NCBI GenBank assembly: GCA_964504985.1
Contig: CAZDFU010000005.1
Span: 1 to 64,000, forward strand
Length of the DNA: 64,000 nt
Direction: 5' to 3'
Source of the DNA: CAZDFU01 sp964504985
GTDB lineage: Bacteria; Patescibacteriota; Microgenomatia; Daviesbacterales; UBA10151
Positions 60,084-64,000 of the stretch are shown here, in pieces. The translations under genes and the position numbers were made by a program. Numbering within the stretch: position 1 is the stretch's first letter; every line of letters begins with the position of its first letter. The notes under the pieces are model-generated. The model saw only the letters and a program-made list of their open reading frames with translations. It did not search any database and was not told the origin of the DNA.

Positions 60084-62510
60084 ATGAGTAGAAAGGTTGT
60101 TTTAGTAACAGGATCGGCAGGATTAATAGGATCAGAAGCAGTTAATTTTTTTTGTAAAAATGAATTCGATGTTGTAGGAATTGATAACAACATGAGGGCC
60201 TACTTCTTTGGTCAAGAGGGGAGTACAAAAGAAACAGCATTAAAAAATATCAATCTTTACAGAAATTATAAACATTATAATGCTGATATAAGAAATGACC
60301 AGGAAATAGAGAATATTTTTAAAAACCACGCCTTTGATTTAATTATTCACACTGCTGCTCAACCTTCTCATGATTGGGCAGCTAAAGAACCTCAAACGGA
60401 CTTTAGAGTTAATGCCAATGGCACTTTAACGCTTTTGGAAAATTTTAGAAAGTATTCGCCTCAAGCAACATTTATATTTACTTCTACAAATAAAGTTTAT
60501 GGAGATACCCCAAACTTATTACCCTTGGTAGAAAAAGATACCAGATTTGAAATAGATCCTAGGCATAGGTATAAAAATGGTATCAGTGAGGATATGTCCT
60601 TGGATAATAGTACGCATAGCCTATTTGGTGTTTCTAAAGCAGCAGCTGATTTAATGGTCCAAGAATATGGCAGGTATTTTAATCTTAAAACAGGGATATT
60701 TAGAGGAGGTTGTTTGACTGGGTCGCAGCATGCAGGCGTGCAGCAACATGGATTTCTGTCCTATTTAGTTAAATGTATTCTAACAGGACGGATGTATAAG
60801 ATTTTTGGTTATAAAGGCAAACAAGTTAGAGACAATATTCATGCATACGATCTGATTAACGCTTTTTTTAACTTTTATCAAAATCCCAAAAGTGGTGAAG
60901 TCTACAACATAGGGGGTTCAAGATTTGCTAACGTTTCTATTATAGAGGCTGTTAAAAAAATAGAGGAAATTTCAGGTAGAAAAACAAAAATAGAATATGT
61001 TGACCAGAATAGGATTGGAGATCATGTATGGTATGTATCGGATGTGTCTAAGTTTAAAAAAGATTATCTAGAGTGGAATTATAAGTATGATATAGATGCA
61101 ACAATTGAAGATATCTGCAGAAACAGTGCTTTTGGTAGAAAAGTCTTTAGTTTTGCTTTGGCTAAGAATCTAGATTACTGGAAAGAGAAGAATTGGTATT
61201 ACCATAAACAACTAAAGTATATCTTTCAGAATTTTGTTAAAAAGGGGACTAACGTATTACAGATAGGTTATGGGTTAGGAGATATTATGGCGGATTTGAA
61301 ACCCAAAAAAGGAATAAGCTTTGATGATGACTCTGACTTTGTTGCCATTTCTAGAAAAAGATATCCCAATATAAAATTTTCTCATTTTGATTTTTCTAAA
61401 AATAAGGTAAAAGAGCAATTTGACTATGTTATATTCCCTAATTCTTTGGAACATATGCATGATGTGCAAACGGTTTTTGAAAATATTAAACCTGCTTTAA
61501 CTAATTACTCAAGGGTAGTTATCTCTGCATTAAATCCCAAATGGGAACCCGTCTTTGAGATACTAGAAAAATTAAAGTTAAAAAGGCCCGAAGAAGAAAG
61601 AAACTGGTTGAAATTAGAAACTATAAAAAATCTTTTAGAGATATCAGGGTTTAAAATTTTAGATAGTGGATATAAGGTAATCTTACCGGCCTATATCCCT
61701 TTTATTAGTAACTTTTTGAATAAACAAATTAGCAAAGTAAAACTTCTCTCCTCATTGTGTGTAGAACAATATATAGTTGCATCTTTAGATAAAGTTTCTA
61801 TAAACGACAAATTAAGTTGCTCCATTGTAATTCCCACCTTAAACGGTACTGAACAGCTAGAGAGCCTTATACCTTTGATACCTAAGTTGGGAATAAAAAC
61901 AGAAATAATAATAGTTGATGGTTCCTCTAAATCACAGGAATTAGAGGAATTTACACAAAAGAACATAAGATATGTTAAAGCACCTTCAAATTCGACTATA
62001 GATAATTTAATTAAAAGAGGAGTTGAGGTTGCTGATACGGATATTGTAATTACATACGATGATCTTTTGAGTATTCCGCCCGCGGAGCTTAAAAGGTTTT
62101 ATGATTTATTAGCATCTGGTAATGCCAATTTTGTTAATGCACTGCGACTAGTATATCCTGTTAAAGGCCAGTCTTTCCGGCAGCTTAATATTATAGGAAA
62201 TATTTTGTTTAGTTCTATTTATTCCTTGGTCATTGGACAAAGAGTAAAAGATTTACTTTCTTTAAATAAAGGATTTTATTTAAAGGATTATAAAAAAGTA
62301 AAAATCTCAGATAGAGATATATTTTTAGATCTTTTAATTAAGATTGGTGGACAGGGTAAAATTAAGGAGATTCCAGTGCATTATAATTCTAAATCCTACT
62401 TTGTATATAGGAAGAAAACTTTTAATAGAGTTTCAAGTTTGATAATCGGTTTGTTAAATGGAATTTGGTATCTTAAGATCTATTCCCCAATAAAAAAGAA
62501 TTTATCATGA
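60084..62510 (+). CDS. Three-domain fusion: sugar epimerase, SAM methyltransferase, GT2
   Basis: 808 residues. Part 1 (1 to about 350) is an extended SDR like CDP-tyvelose/paratose 2-epimerases: GSAGLIG at 10-16, VGIDNNMRAYFFG (31-43), TSTNKVYG (133-140) and SLFGVSK (179-185), where Phe181 takes the place of the usual catalytic Tyr. Part 2 (about 360-570) is a class I methyltransferase: WYYHKQLKYIF, VLQIGYGLGD (391-400, usually VLEIGCGTGD) and FPNSLEHMHDVQTV. Part 3 (about 577-808) is a GT2 domain: IVIPTLNG (581-588), VDGSS (611-615) and TYDD (657-660). Methyltransferase-GT2 pairs are known; the added epimerase is unusual. No frame break is seen at either junction. Confidence 0.83.
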   Translation: MSRKVVLVTGSAGLIGSEAVNFFCKNEFDVVGIDNNMRAYFFGQEGSTKETALKNINLYRNYKHYNADIRNDQEIENIFKNHAFDLIIHTAAQPSHDWAAKEPQTDFRVNANGTLTLLENFRKYSPQATFIFTSTNKVYGDTPNLLPLVEKDTRFEIDPRHRYKNGISEDMSLDNSTHSLFGVSKAAADLMVQEYGRYFNLKTGIFRGGCLTGSQHAGVQQHGFLSYLVKCILTGRMYKIFGYKGKQVRDNIHAYDLINAFFNFYQNPKSGEVYNIGGSRFANVSIIEAVKKIEEISGRKTKIEYVDQNRIGDHVWYVSDVSKFKKDYLEWNYKYDIDATIEDICRNSAFGRKVFSFALAKNLDYWKEKNWYYHKQLKYIFQNFVKKGTNVLQIGYGLGDIMADLKPKKGISFDDDSDFVAISRKRYPNIKFSHFDFSKNKVKEQFDYVIFPNSLEHMHDVQTVFENIKPALTNYSRVVISALNPKWEPVFEILEKLKLKRPEEERNWLKLETIKNLLEISGFKILDSGYKVILPAYIPFISNFLNKQISKVKLLSSLCVEQYIVASLDKVSINDKLSCSIVIPTLNGTEQLESLIPLIPKLGIKTEIIIVDGSSKSQELEEFTQKNIRYVKAPSNSTIDNLIKRGVEVADTDIVITYDDLLSIPPAELKRFYDLLASGNANFVNALRLVYPVKGQSFRQLNIIGNILFSSIYSLVIGQRVKDLLSLNKGFYLKDYKKVKISDRDIFLDLLIKIGGQGKIKEIPVHYNSKSYFVYRKKTFNRVSSLIIGLLNGIWYLKIYSPIKKNLS

Positions 62511-63292
62511 AAATAGATAACAAAAAATGGCAAATACCTAAATATCAAACATTAGAGCTTCGTAAAAAAAATACTAAATACTGTGTGTGTATTCCTGTAT
62601 TAAATGAAGGAGAAAAAATTAAAAAGGAATTGCAAAGACTGCTTCCTTTTTCAAAAATGGTGGATATCATCATTGCTGACTGGGGCTCTACAGATGGTTC
62701 TACTGACCCTAAGTTTTTAAAGAAAATGAATGTGAGGACTTTGCTTACATTAAAAGATAAAGGTAGGCAGGGTACTCAGCTGAGAATGGCTTTTTCGTAT
62801 GCTTTGTTGCAAGGTTATGAGGGTATTATCCAAATTGATGGAAATAATAAAGATGGAGTGGAGGCAGTACCTAGCTTTATTAAAAATCTAGATAGAGGTT
62901 TTGACTATACTCAAGGCTCAAGATTTGTTAAGGGTGGCAAGGCTATAAACACGCCTTTTATTAGATGGTTCGCAGTAAGATTTATAGGGTCACCTTTGCT
63001 TAGTTTTGGAGCGAAAAAATGGTATACAGATATAACCAATGGGTTTAGAGGTTATAGCAGAAATTATTTATTACATCCAAAAGTACAACCTTTTAGGAAT
63101 ATTTTTATAGGATATGAGCTCAATATGTATCTTACAGTTAGAGGTAATCAATTAGGCCTTAAAACAGAAGAGATTCCAGTTGCAAGGGTATACCCAATAG
63201 GAAAGGTTCCAACAAAAATAAGTTTCTTTAAAGGCAATAGTACCTTTCTGTGGGTAATAATAAAAACAGCTTTCAGCGGATATAGTCCATAA
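62507..63292 (+). CDS. GT2 glycosyltransferase, DPM1-like
   Basis: 261 residues with a 24-residue N-terminal extension before IPVLNEGEKIKKELQRL (29-45). It carries ADWGSTDGST (57-66), KGRQGTQLRMAFSYAL (85-100) and QIDGNNKDG (109-117) as the metal-binding block, followed by GSRFVKGG. DGNNKD in place of DADGQ is a variant seen in some lipid-sugar synthases. ITNGFRGYS supplies the conserved acceptor-side segment. It is joined to the fusion gene by ATGA, so the two probably work together, for example in adding a methylated sugar. Confidence 0.82.
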   Translation: MKIDNKKWQIPKYQTLELRKKNTKYCVCIPVLNEGEKIKKELQRLLPFSKMVDIIIADWGSTDGSTDPKFLKKMNVRTLLTLKDKGRQGTQLRMAFSYALLQGYEGIIQIDGNNKDGVEAVPSFIKNLDRGFDYTQGSRFVKGGKAINTPFIRWFAVRFIGSPLLSFGAKKWYTDITNGFRGYSRNYLLHPKVQPFRNIFIGYELNMYLTVRGNQLGLKTEEIPVARVYPIGKVPTKISFFKGNSTFLWVIIKTAFSGYSP

Positions 63293-63336
63293 TGTTGCAG
63301 GGTTGGGCGTCAAAAGATAACCAGAAATATTTGGAT

Positions 63337-64000
63337 TTAAATCAATCCTTTTTTCTTAAGTTCTTCTTGAGCAATTGAAAACTTATCTTCTGCGTTCTCT
63401 ACTAATCCCCATTCAATGAGTTCTTTAAAACCTTGTTCTAAGCCAATTTTTGGCTTCCAACCTAGTAATTTATTAGCTTTTGAAGTATCAGCGAAACAAT
63501 GCCGTATATCGTTTTTTCTAAATTCATTATTTACTTCAATTAATCCTTTTTTATCTAATAGATGCGATATAGTTTTGGCAATCTCTATAATTGTAGTTCC
63601 AGTGCCTGAGCCTATGTTAAATGTTTGATAATTTGCTTCGTCTTTTTCAAGAGCTTTAATAGAAGCATCAACAACATCATGAACTGATACAAAATCCCTT
63701 GTCTGTAAACCATCTTCATATACAAAAGCTTTTTTGTTGTTTTTAAACCTACTAATAAATATAGCTGTTACACCAGTATAAGGGTTAGACAAGCTTTGTC
63801 TTGGTCCATAAATATTAAATCCCCTGAGTATAGTGGTGGAAATGTTATAGAGTTTACCAACTAGTAAGGAAAGGTCTTGCTGAACTTTTTTACCCAAACC
63901 ATAAACACTGTTAGGAAAATCTAATGCATTTTCATCTGTCGGTTTTGGGGTAACTAGACTGTGGCAATTGGGGCAATACAAATTCCAATCCTTTTTCAGT
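63337..64000 (-). CDS. NAD-dependent epimerase like dTDP-L-rhamnose 4-epimerase, N-terminus beyond window
   Basis: The frame is open from the right edge (codons read KKDWNLYCPNC...), so only the C-terminal 220 or so residues are present; a TTG near 63981 is not a credible start. The insert CPNCHSLVTPKPTDENA before the catalytic VYGLGK is characteristic of dTDP-L-rhamnose 4-epimerase type proteins, where a CPxC pair precedes the YxxxK. GFNIYGPRQSLSNPYTGV and GLQTRDFVSVHDVVDA are standard extended-SDR blocks. It is convergent with the GT2 gene. With rmlABCD in the same window, formation of dTDP-6-deoxy-L-talose is plausible. Confidence 0.8.
   Translation of the reverse strand, partial: LKKDWNLYCPNCHSLVTPKPTDENALDFPNSVYGLGKKVQQDLSLLVGKLYNISTTILRGFNIYGPRQSLSNPYTGVTAIFISRFKNNKKAFVYEDGLQTRDFVSVHDVVDASIKALEKDEANYQTFNIGSGTGTTIIEIAKTISHLLDKKGLIEVNNEFRKNDIRHCFADTSKANKLLGWKPKIGLEQGFKELIEWGLVENAEDKFSIAQEELKKKGLI

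Noticed and set aside
1..64000. CRISPR array, tRNA, rRNA or insertion sequence
   Set aside because: No regularly spaced repeats, cloverleaf-like segments, rRNA motifs or transposase-like proteins were recognised on either strand.

Overview
The window looks like part of a scaffold from a Candidate Phyla Radiation (Patescibacteria) genome, most likely of the Microgenomates type. The pointers are low GC, dense genes that often share start/stop bases (ATGA), a very short TsaB, an orphan four-helix-bundle (23S-IVS-like) gene, and a huge expansion of membrane glycosyltransferases. Taxonomy is inference: there is no rRNA or tRNA here. A run of 20 Ns at 46418-46437 marks a scaffold gap. UGA, UAA and UAG all occur as stops and an RF2 gene is present, so the code is standard.

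Layout. 1-3000 (minus strand): housekeeping genes ftsX (cut by the left edge), ftsE, a small membrane-anchored protein and prfB (RF2). 3000-7000: accessory block with an RHH/PIN toxin-antitoxin pair, a relic of a second prfB 5' end, an orphan protein resembling the ATP-binding half of PEP synthase/PPDK, a half-length tsaB, an IVS-like gene inside inverted repeats, and a CAP-domain membrane protein with a 54-residue partner. 7000-11550: sugar-nucleotide genes rmlA, rmlB, rmlC, rmlD and gmd (dTDP-rhamnose and GDP-4-keto-6-deoxymannose). 11600-63300: about 50 kb almost wholly given to glycan assembly: about 20 GT-C type polytopic membrane proteins (PMT/ArnT-like, PIG-V-like and PTPS_related/YfhO-like), ten GT2 domains (several of Dol-P-Man or Dol-P-Glc synthase type), three GT4 enzymes, two MOP-family flippases and a three-domain epimerase-methyltransferase-GT2 protein. 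63337 to the right edge: part of a minus-strand epimerase resembling dTDP-L-rhamnose 4-epimerase.

Working model (inference): RmlABCD, Gmd and the epimerases make activated deoxysugars. GT2 and GT4 enzymes build lipid-linked sugars on the cytoplasmic face and the two flippases export them. The GT-C proteins then transfer sugars from polyprenyl phosphate to a surface polymer or to proteins outside the membrane. Paralogue families (six closely similar PMT-like genes, and five PTPS_related genes including one with an internal deletion) suggest repeated duplication for surface variation.

The strongest regulatory signal is a -10 hexamer placed 6-7 nt before the start codon of at least eleven genes (and of the prfB relic), implying leaderless transcripts; genes inside operons instead overlap their neighbours or carry Shine-Dalgarno sequences. 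No CRISPR array, insertion sequence, tRNA, rRNA or replication origin was seen. No gene-free stretch exceeds 200 bases.
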